Assembly: GCA_004357415.1 (NCBI GenBank)
Contig: SMVY01000037.1
Span: forward strand, 1 to 6,999
From: Gemmatimonadota bacterium
Lineage (GTDB): Bacteria > Gemmatimonadota > Gemmatimonadetes > Gemmatimonadales > GWC2-71-9
DNA: 6,999 nt
Direction: 5' to 3'
Part shown: in pieces, positions 6,742-6,999 of the stretch
Position numbering within the stretch: position 1 is the first letter of the stretch
How the letters are laid out: each line of letters starts with the position of its first letter
Notes under the pieces: model-generated
What the model was told of the DNA's origin: nothing
What the model saw: only the letters and a program-made list of their open reading frames with translations
The model's database searches: none
Translations under genes and position numbers: made by a program

Positions 6742-6999
6742 ATGCGGAAACTTCTCTGGCTGGCCGTTCTCGCCGTGGCGGGGTGTTCGGACATGTTCAG
6801 CACGCGGGCCGACATCGTCGCGACGGCTGCCGACCACGAGCTGACGGCCGAACAACTCGGCGACTGGCTCTCGCGCATAAGAGGGCTCAACATCAACGCC
6901 GACGCCGCGGAGTTTCTGGCCAACGTCTGGCTCGACTACACCCTGATAGCCGAAGCGGTGGCGCAGGGAACGCTGCCGGAAGACTCGGCCTCGGTGGCG
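6742..6999 (+). CDS. Lipoprotein, probable SurA/PpiC-type peptidyl-prolyl isomerase (N-terminal part)
   Basis: Open from ATG 6742 to the right edge, 86 residues, incomplete. The first 15 residues form a lipoprotein signal: MRKLLWLAVLAVAGC, with VAGC as lipobox and Cys15 as the expected lipidated residue. Asp17 follows at position +2 after Cys15; in E. coli that would favour inner-membrane retention, but the rule is not safe in other phyla. The mature start (TRADIVATAADHELTAEQLG, then DWLSRI... and EFLANVWLDYTLIAEAVAQG) resembles the N-terminal helical chaperone domain of SurA/PpiC-like isomerases, where 'a.v.g..lt...la..l' precedes a 'W.d..l...a...g' helix. The parvulin catalytic domain would lie outside the window, so the isomerase call is an inference. 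Such genes commonly follow mfd in related genomes as I recall them, which suits an envelope-protein-folding role. Confidence 0.68.
   Translation, partial: MRKLLWLAVLAVAGCSDMFSTRADIVATAADHELTAEQLGDWLSRIRGLNINADAAEFLANVWLDYTLIAEAVAQGTLPEDSASVA

Noticed and set aside
4096..6855. A 919-codon open frame on the minus strand opposite mfd
   Set aside because: It is antisense to an unmistakable, fully motif-bearing Mfd. Its product is rich in His, Arg, Gln and Pro with no recognisable domain, as expected for the shadow frame of a GC-rich gene.
1..6999. CRISPR array, tRNA or rRNA gene, insertion sequence, phage or defence module
   Set aside because: No spaced direct repeats, cloverleaf folds, transposase motifs, terminal inverted repeats or defence-type domains were seen. 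The region reads as ordinary chromosomal backbone.

Overview
The window comes from a GC-rich bacterial chromosome, roughly two-thirds G+C by eye. Gene content and style suggest Gemmatimonadota or a close relative: a DUF58/BatA pair joined to mfd, a downstream lipoprotein resembling the N-terminus of a SurA/PpiC-type chaperone, and an M28-type exported peptidase with a signal peptide ending in Ala-Gln. This taxonomic call is an inference from remembered gene order and protein style; no marker RNA is present.

Layout. At the left edge, on the minus strand, is the 5' end of an exported protein, probably an M28-family metallopeptidase (1-232, C-terminus outside the window). A non-coding divergent region follows (233-719). 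It holds GC-rich inverted repeats, an AT-rich island, a heptamer tandem repeat and a weak promoter candidate. The plus strand then carries a tightly packed cluster: a DUF58 protein (720-1628), a BatA-type membrane protein with a VWA domain (1625-3406) and the transcription-repair coupling factor Mfd (3403-6699). After a 42-base gap comes the start of a lipoprotein, probably a SurA/PpiC-like peptidyl-prolyl isomerase (6742 to the right edge, incomplete).

The DUF58, BatA and mfd genes overlap by 4 bases at each junction (GTGA, then ATGA), so they are almost certainly co-transcribed and translationally coupled. DUF58 and BatA-like proteins usually work with a MoxR AAA+ ATPase in cell-envelope or protein-complex maturation. 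No MoxR gene lies next to this pair, because the upstream neighbour is the divergent peptidase. Mfd removes stalled RNA polymerase and recruits UvrA. Its place in an envelope-related operon probably reflects lineage-specific gene order, not a shared reaction.

I did not find a clearly new system. The points most worth a second look are the DUF58-BatA-mfd coupling without moxR, the heptamer repeat, the mutually exclusive hairpins in the divergent region, and a VWA metal site in the BatA protein that looks incomplete.
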